Origin: Gemmatimonadota bacterium
GTDB taxonomy: Bacteria; Gemmatimonadota; Gemmatimonadetes; Gemmatimonadales; GWC2-71-9
Assembly: GCA_003221825.1 (NCBI GenBank)
Contig: QHUE01000087.1
Span: 1 to 34,308, forward strand
DNA length: 34,308 bases
Direction: 5' to 3'
Shown: positions 15,350-24,458 of the stretch, piece by piece
Layout of the letters: every line of letters starts with the position of its first letter
Numbering within the stretch: position 1 is the first letter of the stretch
Translations under genes and position numbers: made by a program
Notes under the pieces: model-generated
Told to the model about the DNA's origin: nothing
Seen by the model: only the letters and a program-made list of their open reading frames with translations
The model's database searches: none

Positions 15350-17489
15350 AATCCGGCGATCTCCTCGCCGAGCACCCAGCCGTGGATCCCATCGGCGCGA
15401 TGCACTTCGACCCACGGACCATAGCGCCGGCCGACGAGCAGTGCCCCGCCTGCCGGCACGCTGGCCGCCGCGCTCGCGCCGCCGTACGGCGCGGCGCGCA
15501 CCGGGACTCCGTCCGCGATCGCGACCGCGATCGCCTGGTCGCGGCGCCGCCACTCGATCCCGCCCACGACGGACGCCCCGAGGGCGACAGCGCCGAACAG
15601 GGCGATCCCGACGCGGCGGCGACTCCCGGCTGCCACCAGGAGCCACACCACGAGCCAACCCCCAGCGGCGACGAGTCCCCATTCCACCGGTGTGGCCCAG
15701 CCGACACGCAACAGCTGCTCCGTCACCGGGTCGGGCGCGGGCAACAGCCGCAGGGCGCGCCGGATCGCCGGATCGCGCGGCGCCAGGCGGGCCGCGCGGA
15801 TCCACGCCGCCGTCGCTTTGCCATCGGCGCCGGCGCGATACAGCGTCGCGCCGAGGTTGTACCAATGGGCCGGGTCGCGCGGCTCGCGGGCGGCACGCGC
15901 GGCGAATGAATCGGCCGCCGCCCGCAGCGCCCCTGCCTCGAACAACGCTTCGGCACTCGGCGTCTGCGCGACGGCGGTCAACGGCACGAGCAAGAGCAGC
16001 AACACGGTCACGATCGCATGCGGGCGTCGCGCCCCGATGGATCCCTCTGCCCCCAACACGCGCAGCACTTGCTCGATCTCCTCGGCCAGCTCCGCCGCAT
16101 CGCCCAGTCCGCGTGGTCCGTAGCGCGCGGCGCGCAGCCGGTCGCGCAACCGCTTGACGTGGTCGGCGACGGCGCTGTCCACGCCGGCGGCGCGCAACGC
16201 CTGGGCGAGCCCGTCCCCATCACGCGCGAACGGATCCGAGACATAGCTCGCGAGCACCGCCAGGAACTCTCGCTCCAGACGACCGAGCGGCGTGAGCCGG
16301 GGGTCGGCGGCGACCGCGGCCGTGGCGGGCGCGCGACGCCACCGATGTCGCGCGAGCCAGGCAATCAACGGCGGCACCAGCAGCAGGGCGAGCCACCCTT
16401 GCCACCCCAGCCGGCGGCTCAGGCTGTCGGCCGCCAGCTCGCCGCGCGCCGGCAGCAGCGGCGGGAGGATGCGCGCGGCCCGCGGCTCGGCGCCGGGCGC
16501 GACGGCGAGCGCGCGTGGCGGCGCGGTGGCGGTTTCATAGCGGCCGGCCGTCGCATGGAAGTAGGGGTAGCGGACCTCCGGCAGGACGAAGTTCCCGGAG
16601 GAATCGGGCACCGCGAGGTAATGGAAGGTCTTGCTGCCGGCGATCCGCCCCGCGTCCGTCGCGACACGCACTTCAGTCTGCGCGGGATACACCCGAAACC
16701 CCGTGGGCCACTTGAGGGCCGGCTCGGGCCATAACGACACGTTGCCGATGCCGCTGATCGTGACCGACGCCTCGACCGGCTCGCCCACGCGCGACGTGGC
16801 CGGATCGATTTGCAGGTCGAGACGGAGTCCCTCCCCGACGACATTCGTGGCATTGGCCGGTGGCGGCAGCGGCAATACCGTAATCGCGATCGAGTCGCTG
16901 CGCAGGGTGTAGCGCTCCTCGCGACTGAAGAACGAGAACGAGACCGGCAGCGCGTACTCAACAGATGCCGGCGGGATGACGAGACGGCCGGCCGTCAGGG
17001 GAAACACGACTTCGTGTGCGATGAACAGATCCATCCACCGGCCGCCGACCTGCCGCGAGAGCGCTACGCCGGACGACGTGGTGGCGGGATAGGCCCACGC
17101 CCCTTCCGGCGTGTCGTGCGGTCAGCCGCGCTATCGACGGTGACGAGAATCGGCTCGGTCGCGACGACGCTCACGCCCTGCCGCGCGCGCACCGGACCGA
17201 TCAGCAGCGCGCCCGGCTGCTGCGCGCGCAGCTGCAGCTCGCGCACGGTCGTGCGCACCGACCCGGACGCGCCGCCGATGGCGACCTCCGTCATATCGCG
17301 GGAGCCTACGATCGCGAACCCGGTCAATGACGGCAGCATGATCTCGACGGGATCGGCCGCGCGGCTGCGCGCCCGGATCGTCAACGTCAGCTCTTCGCCG
17401 ACCCGCAAGGACGTGCGATCGACGCCGGCTGTCACCTCGGCGCCTTGCATCACCATCAATGCCGTGAGAACGGGGAGGAGGCCGGTCAC
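15346..17489 (-). CDS. BatD-BatE-like fusion protein, frame-disrupted near 17108-17125
   Basis: BatD proteins belong to the Bat (aerotolerance) cluster. The GTG at 17489 overlaps batB by GTGA and begins a signal peptide and a beta domain (DRTSLRVGEELTLTIRARSRA, PVRARQGVSVVA). That frame fails after VDSAADR and stops at 17064. A second frame starts with PEGAWAYP and GGRWMDLFIAHEVVFPLTAG, typical of the BatD middle, and runs to 15346. About 60 residues seem to be missing between them; 2144 nt is not a multiple of three. The second frame then holds a membrane span (GWLALLLVPPLIAWLA), a helical domain, a second hydrophobic segment (IVTVLLLLLVPLTAVA), TPR repeats (AHWYNLGATLYRAGADGKA), two more spans and a C-terminal SH3-like domain (VPVRAAPYG to HGWVLGEEI). 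BatE-type TPR proteins are usually separate genes. Confidence 0.78.
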
Positions 17490-19135
17490 CAGTCCTTCAC
17501 CCCGGGCGGTGCGGCGCGGCGCGTGCGTCCCGTGCGGTCGCGGCGCGTGCGGAGCTCCTCCTGACCGATGGAGTTCAAGACCTGATCCGCCTGCGACTCA
17601 CTCATCCCGCCGCCCCCCTGCGGTTGCTGCTGCTGCTGTCCGCCGCCCCCCCCTTCCCCGCCGGCGCCGGGGGATGGCGGAGGCGGAGGATTCGGCTTGT
17701 TCGCCTGGCCCCCGCCCCCACGCATGCGGTTCACCAGCTCGAGATTCCACTTCGCGGGTTTGTCATGCGGCTGCAGCAGCAGCGCCTCTCGATACGCGCG
17801 CGCCGCATTGGCGAGATGCGCCTCGCGATTGGTGCTGTCCGCCTTCGCCTGCAGCAACGCCAGCAAGCCGAGGTTGTAGAGCGCGCGAAACCGCAGGTCG
17901 GGATCGAGTGAGGCTGCCGCGCGCGCCAGTGACGACCGCGCGAGTGCGGGGTCACCGGCGGCCATCGCCGCGGTTCCCGTGTTGTACCACGCGGTGTCAT
18001 CATCCTCGTGCGCTTTCAACTCTGCGAGGTAATCGGCCGCAGCGCCGCGCACATCCCCCCGGTCCCAGGCTTTCTCGGCGCTGGAGCGCGGCCGCTGCAC
18101 TTGGCCGGCGAGGGGCGGGGCGAGGAACAGAAGCACGCCGATCAGCGCCGCGGTGCGCCTCGTCAACGTCTGGGCTCCCAGGACGAGTGCACCGAGCAGC
18201 AGCGGAATCCACGCACGGGGACGGCCGTGCTGCGTGCGGCTCTCGGTCGCGGTCGCGCGCTTGTACGACGCCACGAGATCGCGGACGGCGCCGGCCTGGT
18301 CCGGCAACTCGGCTGCGACAATCGTCCCCTGCGCGGCATCCGCGACGGCGCCGAGCACATCCTCACGCCGGCTGGTCAGGATGGGATTCCCCGATTCGTC
18401 CTGTTGCCACGACACGAAGGTGCCGCGGTCGTCCCGCACGGGAATCTTGGTCGGCTGGCGTCCACCCTCGGCGACGAGGATCAGGTGAATCCCGAGTGCC
18501 GCCAGGCGCCGCGCCTCCTGCACGGCCTGCTCCAGCGAATCGTGGGCCTCGCCGTCGGTGAACACGACGAGCACGCGATCGGCAATCTCAGGACTCGCGT
18601 GCAGCAGGTCGATCCCCTGGGCCAGCGCCGGCGCCAGCGACGTGCCGCCTTCGGAAGCGATGTCGGGGTCGAGTGCGTCGAGATACAGCGTCAGCGCCGA
18701 GCCATCCACGGACAGCGGCGAGAGGATGTAGCTCGTGCCGGCGAAGGCGGAGAGGCCCAGCCGGTCCCCGTCGAGATCCTGTACCAGGCGCCGGGCTTCG
18801 CGCAGCGCGCGCCCCAGCCGGCTGGGCTTCGCATCTTCCGCCAGCATCGAGCGCGAGATATCGATGGCGAGGACCAGATTCAGTCCGCGCGTTTCGGTGA
18901 CGATGCGCTCCTCACCCCACCGCGGCCCGGACAGCGCCACGGCCGCGAGCGCGGCGGCGAGACCCAATGCGGGCGCGCCGAGCTTCCCGGCGCGGCGCGC
19001 AATGTTGGCCGTGGCCTCCGACCAGGCGGCCGCCCGCCGCACCCGCGAGCGCCGTGCCCACGCCGCCGCCGCCCAGACGGCCGCGCCCACGATCGGCGCG
19101 AGCAGGACGACGATCGGCGCGTCGAAGGTGATCAC
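17486..19135 (-). CDS. BatB-like von Willebrand A protein fused to TPR (BatC-like) domain
   Basis: 549 residues from a GTG at 19135 (GTGA overlap with batA). Two N-terminal membrane spans flank residues 5-70, then a VWA domain with the metal-site motif DISRS (92-96), SxxGT-type TSYILSPLS and VVFTDGEAHDS. A further span (WIPLLLGALVLGAQ) and a second hydrophobic segment with a cleavage-like AGQ lead to TPR repeats (~350-460: DTAWYNTGTAAMAAGDPALA, FRALYNLGLLALLQ, AYREALLLQPHDKPAKWNLELV). The tail is Gly/Pro/Gln-rich with the BatC-type ending SESQADQVLNSIGQEE. BatB and BatC are separate in many bacteria and fused here. It probably acts at the inner membrane, with the TPR part in the periplasm. 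Confidence 0.86.
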   Translation of the reverse strand: MITFDAPIVVLLAPIVGAAVWAAAAWARRSRVRRAAAWSEATANIARRAGKLGAPALGLAAALAAVALSGPRWGEERIVTETRGLNLVLAIDISRSMLAEDAKPSRLGRALREARRLVQDLDGDRLGLSAFAGTSYILSPLSVDGSALTLYLDALDPDIASEGGTSLAPALAQGIDLLHASPEIADRVLVVFTDGEAHDSLEQAVQEARRLAALGIHLILVAEGGRQPTKIPVRDDRGTFVSWQQDESGNPILTSRREDVLGAVADAAQGTIVAAELPDQAGAVRDLVASYKRATATESRTQHGRPRAWIPLLLGALVLGAQTLTRRTAALIGVLLFLAPPLAGQVQRPRSSAEKAWDRGDVRGAAADYLAELKAHEDDDTAWYNTGTAAMAAGDPALARSSLARAAASLDPDLRFRALYNLGLLALLQAKADSTNREAHLANAARAYREALLLQPHDKPAKWNLELVNRMRGGGGQANKPNPPPPPSPGAGGEGGGGGQQQQQPQGGGGMSESQADQVLNSIGQEELRTRRDRTGRTRRAAPPGVKDW

Positions 19136-20112
19136 GGCACGCGCACCGCGAACGTCCCCGCGAGGACCAGTTCCAGCGCGAGCGCGAGCAGCCCGATCCC
19201 GAGCGGCCAGCGATACGCCTCCTCGAAACGATGATAGACGAGATGTTGCACCGGCGTCTTCTCGAGCCGGTTGATCTCGCTGAAGATGTTCGACAACGAT
19301 GTGGCGTCCGTCGCGCGGAAGTAGCGCCCGCCCGTCGTGCGAGCGACCTCGCTGAGCAGCTGTTCGTCGATCTGCACCGGCATCGTCTCGTACCGCAGGC
19401 CGAGCGGTCCACGCCCCGTGGGCACGGGCGCCTCACCCTGACTCCCGACGCCGATCGTGTAGATCTTGATCCCGAACGCGGCCGCGGCCTGCGCCGCGGT
19501 GCGGGGATCCACGATGCCCTTGTTGTTCACGCCGTCCGTCAACAGCACCACGACCTTGCTCTTGCCGGGAGCACGGCGCAGCCGGTTGGCGCTGGTGGCG
19601 ATCGCGGTGCCGATCGCCGTGCCATCCTCCAGGATGCCTACGCGCACCTGCCGGATCGCCTCTTCGAGCACCTCGTAGTCGGTGGTGATCGGCACCTGGG
19701 TCAGCGCTTGCCCCGCGAACGCGACGAGCCCGATGCGATCGGAAGAGCGCGCGCGGACGAATTCCGTGGCCGTGCGGCGCGCCACATCGAGCCGGTTTGC
19801 GGGCGAGAAGTCTTCCGCCAGCATGCTGCTCGAGATATCCAGCGTCAGCACGATCGAGATGCCCTCGCTGCGCAGCTCGGCGCGCGCCGACCCCAGCCGC
19901 AGCCCCGCGGCGGCGATGATCCAGGCGGCGAGACAGACCGAGCGCAGCGTGACGGGGAGCCGCGCGATCCAGAGGCGCTCCGCCGGTCCCATCGCGGGGC
20001 GTACGTCGCTCATCGGCGCTCCGGCGAGACGCGCCAGCCGCTGCCGCCGCCACCACCACCACAAGGGCAGCGCGACCAGCAGCACCAGCAGCACGGGACG
20101 CGCGAAGCTCAT
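19132..20112 (-). CDS. BatA-like von Willebrand factor A membrane protein
   Basis: 326 residues. N-terminal span (VLLVLLVALPLWWWW), a second at ~58-75, then a VWA domain with an intact metal site: DISSS (92-96), a conserved Thr in DGTAIGTAIA, and LTDGVNNKG (191-199). YETMPVQIDEQLLSEVARTTGGRYFRATD is typical of BatA. A C-terminal span (WPLGIGLLALALELVLAGTF) completes the usual BatA topology. The ATG at 20112 makes ATGA with the upstream gene. Bat proteins are thought to form a membrane complex with the MoxR AAA+ ATPase encoded in the same operon; the exact role is unsettled. Confidence 0.9.
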   Translation of the reverse strand: MSFARPVLLVLLVALPLWWWWRRQRLARLAGAPMSDVRPAMGPAERLWIARLPVTLRSVCLAAWIIAAAGLRLGSARAELRSEGISIVLTLDISSSMLAEDFSPANRLDVARRTATEFVRARSSDRIGLVAFAGQALTQVPITTDYEVLEEAIRQVRVGILEDGTAIGTAIATSANRLRRAPGKSKVVVLLTDGVNNKGIVDPRTAAQAAAAFGIKIYTIGVGSQGEAPVPTGRGPLGLRYETMPVQIDEQLLSEVARTTGGRYFRATDATSLSNIFSEINRLEKTPVQHLVYHRFEEAYRWPLGIGLLALALELVLAGTFAVRVP

Positions 20113-20942
20113 CGCCGCGCTCCGTTGCCGTGCAGCTCGCGCGCGAGGGCGCGCGCCCGCGCCGCGAGCGGCGCGACTTCCACACCGTGCGCCGTCGCAA
20201 ACGCCACCTGATCGAGTGCCACGAGAAGCTCACGCAAGTCGCGGAGCGGCGCGTCCGGCCGGGCGCGCTCGAGCGCCGCCAGACATTCCTCCGTGCTCAG
20301 CGCCTCATGCGCATCGGGGACGGCATGCGCGACCGCGCGCCGCAGCCGCTGCGCCGCGCGCGCGGCGACCGCTTTCGGCTCTCCGGCGGCGAGCCAGCGC
20401 GCGTCCGCAACCTCGGGGTCCACCGCCAGGCCGGCGCCGGCGGCCACGACGCGCGGTCCCCGCCGCCGCCACGCGATGAGGAGCAGCAGCGTGCCACCCG
20501 CCAGGAGCAGGGCAGCAATCACCGGAATCGGACTCGATCGATCGAGCCGCAGCGGCCCCAGGGAGGGCTGTGGCGCGGGCGCCCGCACGCTGTCGGGGAT
20601 GACGCTCGCGACGTGGAAGGTCGCCGTGCCGCCCGCGAGGGAATCCGCCGTGCCATCAGGACCGAGTCGCCAGAGCGGCGGCATGTCCAGGGTGATCTCG
20701 CCCGGCGTCCAGGCGACGACCGCGTAGCGCACGACCCAATTGCCGGACGATGCCACCACGACCGCGTCGCCCAGGGGCTCGGCCACCGTCGCCGACGCGA
20801 GCCGGCCGGCTCGGATGCGCCATCCGGGCGGCGCCGTGACGGTGCGCTCGAGTTGAATGGTGTCGCCGACCGTCGGCCGACTCGGCGCGGCGATCCAACC
20901 GTTCGCCTGGACGACGAGCACGAACAGCGCCGGCGCGATCAT
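20109..20942 (-). CDS. Membrane-anchored protein of the MoxR/Bat operon, unknown function
   Basis: 277 residues from the ATG at 20942 (ATGA overlap with the DUF58 gene; longer readings lie inside that gene). An N-terminal signal (MIAPALFVLVVQANG) leads to a periplasmic beta-rich region (PTVGDTIQLERTVTAPPGW, WTPGEITLDMPPLWRLG). One span follows (VIAALLLAGGTLLLLIAW), then a cytoplasmic helical tail rich in Ala/Arg with STEECLAALERARPDA. The position between the DUF58 and BatA genes is where many Bat operons carry a single-span protein with a similar layout. I cannot name a family. Likely a complex member. Confidence 0.75.
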   Translation of the reverse strand: MIAPALFVLVVQANGWIAAPSRPTVGDTIQLERTVTAPPGWRIRAGRLASATVAEPLGDAVVVASSGNWVVRYAVVAWTPGEITLDMPPLWRLGPDGTADSLAGGTATFHVASVIPDSVRAPAPQPSLGPLRLDRSSPIPVIAALLLAGGTLLLLIAWRRRGPRVVAAGAGLAVDPEVADARWLAAGEPKAVAARAAQRLRRAVAHAVPDAHEALSTEECLAALERARPDAPLRDLRELLVALDQVAFATAHGVEVAPLAARARALARELHGNGARR

Positions 20943-21880
20943 CGACTCAGCCGGCGGGCTCGCTCGGCGAAGGCGCGGCGCAGCGGCACGCCGTACGGCA
21001 CCGTCGTGAGCAGCGCCACGCGATCCACGCCGGCCTGCACGAGCTTGCGGCTGCGCTCCTGCTGCATTCGCTCGGCGGCGACACGGATGCGCGTACGCGT
21101 GGGCGCGTGGCTCGTATCCACGAGGAGACGCTGCCCCGTCTCCGCGTCTTCGAGCTCCACCCACCCGGCATCCGGGAGATCGTATTCCCGCGGATCGTCG
21201 ATCGTGATCGCGACGACTTCGTGGCGCGCGGCGAGTTGGTTGAGCGGGTCCTCCCAATCTGCGGCCCGGAAATCCGAGAGGACGACGACGATGGCGCGGT
21301 GCCGCAGCAGCTTCGCGGCATAGGTCAGCGCTCCGCCGAGGTTGGTGCCGCGGCCGCGGGGCGCGAACGCCACGAGGTCGCGGATGACGCGGAGCGCGTG
21401 GGCGCGGCCCTTCGCGGGTCGCACCACGTACTCCGGAGCGTCGGCGAAGAGCAGCGCACCGACGCGGTCGTTGTGTCGCGCGGCGGCGAGTGCCAACACG
21501 GCGGCGACTTCCACCGCCAGACCGGCTTTGGTATAGGGGCGACCGAAATGCAGCGATCCGGATTGATCTACGATGAGGAGCAGTGTGAGCTCACGCTCTT
21601 CCATGAACGTCTTGACGAAGGGATGGCCCATCCGCGCCGAGACGTTCCAGTCGATGGCCCGGAAGTCATCGCCCTGCTGATAGGCGCGGACCTCGGCGAA
21701 CTCGATGCCCTGCCCGCGGAAAACCGACCGGTACTCGCCGGTGAACAGCGTATTGACCAGGCTGCGGGCGCGGAGCTCGATCCCCTTGACGTGCCGGAGC
21801 ACCTCCGCGGTCACGCCCCGCCGGCGCGCCCGGACCGGGGAGCTCGTGCCGCGCCGACGATCCTTGCCTTCGAATGTCAC
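20939..21880 (-). CDS. DUF58 domain-containing protein
   Basis: 313 residues from a GTG at 21880 (GTGA overlap with moxR). Hallmarks of the DUF58 family: GEYRSVFRGQGIEFAEVRAYQQGDD followed by DWNVSARMGHPFVKTFMEERE, then a VWA-like half with LLLIVDQSGSLHFG, in which the usual DxSxS is DQSGS, and VVVLSDFRA. No membrane span, so cytoplasmic. DUF58 genes almost always follow moxR; the protein is presumed to cooperate with the MoxR ATPase. Confidence 0.92.
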   Translation of the reverse strand: MTFEGKDRRRGTSSPVRARRRGVTAEVLRHVKGIELRARSLVNTLFTGEYRSVFRGQGIEFAEVRAYQQGDDFRAIDWNVSARMGHPFVKTFMEERELTLLLIVDQSGSLHFGRPYTKAGLAVEVAAVLALAAARHNDRVGALLFADAPEYVVRPAKGRAHALRVIRDLVAFAPRGRGTNLGGALTYAAKLLRHRAIVVVLSDFRAADWEDPLNQLAARHEVVAITIDDPREYDLPDAGWVELEDAETGQRLLVDTSHAPTRTRIRVAAERMQQERSRKLVQAGVDRVALLTTVPYGVPLRRAFAERARRLSR

Positions 21881-22851
21881 GGCACTCCCACGGCCTCCAG
21901 GATGCGCGCGATCACCTGATCGGCGGTCATATCCTCGGCCTCGGCCTCGAAGGTCAGCAGCACGCGGTGGCGGAGCACGTCGAACGCCATCGCCTTCACG
22001 TCCTCCGGAACCACGAACGCCCGGCCGCGGAGATACGCGTGCGCGCGCGCGGCCTGGGCGAGGTAGATCGAGGCGCGCGGCGAGGCGCCGAAGGCGATCA
22101 GCGGCTTGAGCTCCGGCAAGCCGATCGCCTGCGGCTCGCGGGTCGCGCGCACCGCGTCCACGATGTAGTCGACGACCTTCTGATCCATGAACAGCTCGGC
22201 AATCGCGCTGCGCGCGGCCAGGATGTCATCCGCCTCGGCGACCCGCTGCACATCGATGGGCCGGCCCGACGCCATCCGTCCCACGATCTCCTTCTCCGCG
22301 TCGCGCGACGGATAGCCGACGCGCACCTTCAGCATGAAGCGGTCGAGCTGCGCCTCCGGGAGGGGATAGGTGCCTTCGTGCTCGATCGGGTTTTGCGTCG
22401 CGAGCACGAGGAACGGCTCGCCGAGAAAGAAGGTCTCGCCGCCGATTGTCACCTGCTTCTCCTGCATCGCTTCGAGCAGCGCCGACTGCACCTTGGCGGG
22501 CGCGCGGTTGATTTCGTCGGCGAGGACCAGGTTCGCGAACAGCGGCCCCTTCTTCGGATAGAACTCCTGCGAACGCTGGTCGAAGACCATCGTCCCGATC
22601 ACGTCGGCGGGCAGCAAGTCAGGCGTGAACTGGATCCGCGAAAAGCTGATCCGCAGGCACTCGGCGACGGTCCGAACGGCGAGGGTCTTGGCGAGTCCCG
22701 GCACGCCCTCGAGCAGGATGTGACCCCCGGTGAGCAAGCCGATCAGCAGCCGCTCGACCATGACCTCCTGACCGACGATGCGCTTCGCCACCTCGCGGGT
22801 AATGCTCTGCGCCAGCGCCGCGTCGCTCGTCTTGGCTGCCCGGGTCGTCAT
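21877..22851 (-). CDS. MoxR family AAA+ ATPase
   Basis: 324 residues. Walker A GVPGLAKT (49-56), Walker B LADEINRAP (110-118), sensor 1 in VLATQNPIEHEGTYPLPEAQLDRFML, arginine finger region, and the C-terminal lid with ASPRASIYLAQAARAHAYLRGR. All residues for ATP hydrolysis appear intact. MoxR proteins act as chaperone-like ATPases on VWA proteins; DUF58, BatA and BatB products encoded immediately downstream are the likely partners. The ATG at 22851 overlaps the HEAT gene stop as ATGA. Confidence 0.94.
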   Translation of the reverse strand: MTTRAAKTSDAALAQSITREVAKRIVGQEVMVERLLIGLLTGGHILLEGVPGLAKTLAVRTVAECLRISFSRIQFTPDLLPADVIGTMVFDQRSQEFYPKKGPLFANLVLADEINRAPAKVQSALLEAMQEKQVTIGGETFFLGEPFLVLATQNPIEHEGTYPLPEAQLDRFMLKVRVGYPSRDAEKEIVGRMASGRPIDVQRVAEADDILAARSAIAELFMDQKVVDYIVDAVRATREPQAIGLPELKPLIAFGASPRASIYLAQAARAHAYLRGRAFVVPEDVKAMAFDVLRHRVLLTFEAEAEDMTADQVIARILEAVGVP

Positions 22852-24458
22852 CGCAGTGACGCTTCCGCCGCGCGCTTCACCGTCGGCTCTTTGTCTCGTG
22901 CGTAGAGTTCGAGCAACGCTTTCGCCTCCATTCGGTCCAGTCGCGCCAATCCCTCGATTGCCGCCGCGCGCACGAACGGTGTGCGCCGGGGTTTGCCACC
23001 CGGCTCCGCAAACTTCGCCAGTATCTCCAACGCCTCTGTGGCGCCGAGCTGGCCGATGGCTTTGAGCAACGCAGCCAATACCCCTTCGTCTTTCTCCTGC
23101 TCCAGCCGCCGCACCAGCACGGTCGTCGCCCCCGCGTCCCCCGCCGCGGCGACCGCGCGGGCCGCCGCCGTCCGCACCAGCACCGATTCGTCCTTGAGCG
23201 CGGGCATCGCGGGGCGCCCGATCTCCCGCCCGCCCAGCTCCGCGAGGCCGAGCAACGCCGCTTCGCGCACGCGCTCATCGGCGTGATGCGTGAGGCGGAT
23301 CAACGACTGGGCAACCTCCGGACTGCCGCTCAAACCCAGAAACTCTGCCGCCGCCGCGACGACCTCGGGAACCTTGCTCTCGATCCGACTCAGCAGCAGC
23401 TCCACGGTTCGCTCACCGGCTGCCCGCATCGCGGCGCGATAGGCTTCGCGCAGCTCCGGCAGTGCGTGGAGATACGCGTCCACCACGTGTCCCGCCGAGA
23501 CCGCCCCCAACGCGCCGACCGCGCTCACCAGATGGGCGCGCTCGGCGGGCGGTACGCGAGTCGCGCCGAGCCGCGCCACCATACGCTCCACTATAGCGTC
23601 GTCCGCAAGCGCTCCCGCGACCTCGCCGATCGCCTCCTGAATCTCGGGATCTTGAATCTTGCCGAGGGAGCGATCGAGCCCCGCAACGACCTCCGCCACC
23701 GCGCCAATATCGCGCAACGCGATCACGTCCGGTGTGAGCTTGCGCAGTTTCTCGATAATCGTGCGCTGATCTTCCGGTCGCGACGCGGCTTGCAACGCTA
23801 AGACGGCTCGGCGTGCCTCGACGTCGGGCGGCAGCGCATCCGGCCGGAACGCACCACTCGCGCGACTGGGTCCAACCGTTGCGGTTGGGCTCCACGCTAC
23901 TGGTCCCGGTCCGGGAGGCGGGGGCGGGGGCGGGGGGGACGGGGGGGGCGGCGGCGGCGGCGACGGCGACGGCGCTTCAGCGACACCGGGCGGCGAGGCG
24001 GCGGCGATAGGCTCCGTTGCCGGCGGCACTTCGCCAAGGGCGCGCGATGCCGATAGCCGCTGGCTCGCGCGGCGGCCCAGGAGCACGGTGATGCGGCCCA
24101 GGACCGCGTCATCGGGCGCGACGTTGCCCATGGCGACGCCGAACAAACCGAGCCACTGCTCCGGCGTGACGCCGGGATTGACCTGAATGGCGCGAATGCC
24201 GCGCGCGAACAACAGGCCCGCGAGCTCGGCGACCTGCGTGTTGCGCGGCAGCAGGTGCTGCCCGTGCCAGTGCAAACCCGTCGCGCCAATCTTCCATTCT
24301 ACCGTCCCGAGCGCGGCGAGCGCCGGCAGCGACGCGGTGATCTGGCGCATCGCTTCCAGCACCGCTGGATGCGACGGCGGATAGAGCCGCGTCAAGCGGA
24401 ATGTCGTGCCGATCGCGCCCAGCGCACGGTCCACTGCTCCAGTGTCGATCGCCATCAT
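22848..24458 (-). CDS. HEAT-repeat protein with N-terminal module and polyproline linker
   Basis: 536 residues from the ATG at 24458, whose A is shared with the upstream TGA (TGATG); ATG 24455 and GTG 24461 are close alternatives. Residues ~5-110 form a module with YPPSHP and VAELAGLLFARGIRAIQVNPGV, like the one in the HEAT protein at 1398-3271. A low-complexity Pro-rich linker follows (~175-205). The rest is HEAT-like helix pairs, e.g. RVREAALLGLAELGG, AVAAAGDAGATTVLVRRLEQEKDEGVLAALLKAIGQLG and FVRAAAIEGLARLDRMEAKALLELY. No enzyme motif is visible. Being joined to moxR by ATGA, it is probably a scaffold working with the MoxR/Bat products; this is inference. Confidence 0.82.
   Translation of the reverse strand: MMAIDTGAVDRALGAIGTTFRLTRLYPPSHPAVLEAMRQITASLPALAALGTVEWKIGATGLHWHGQHLLPRNTQVAELAGLLFARGIRAIQVNPGVTPEQWLGLFGVAMGNVAPDDAVLGRITVLLGRRASQRLSASRALGEVPPATEPIAAASPPGVAEAPSPSPPPPPPPSPPPPPPPPGPGPVAWSPTATVGPSRASGAFRPDALPPDVEARRAVLALQAASRPEDQRTIIEKLRKLTPDVIALRDIGAVAEVVAGLDRSLGKIQDPEIQEAIGEVAGALADDAIVERMVARLGATRVPPAERAHLVSAVGALGAVSAGHVVDAYLHALPELREAYRAAMRAAGERTVELLLSRIESKVPEVVAAAAEFLGLSGSPEVAQSLIRLTHHADERVREAALLGLAELGGREIGRPAMPALKDESVLVRTAAARAVAAAGDAGATTVLVRRLEQEKDEGVLAALLKAIGQLGATEALEILAKFAEPGGKPRRTPFVRAAAIEGLARLDRMEAKALLELYARDKEPTVKRAAEASLR

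Noticed and set aside
23925..23965. G-rich run in the HEAT gene as a regulatory G-quadruplex or phase-variable tract
   Set aside because: It encodes an uninterrupted Pro-rich linker in frame; no evidence of slippage or regulation is visible.
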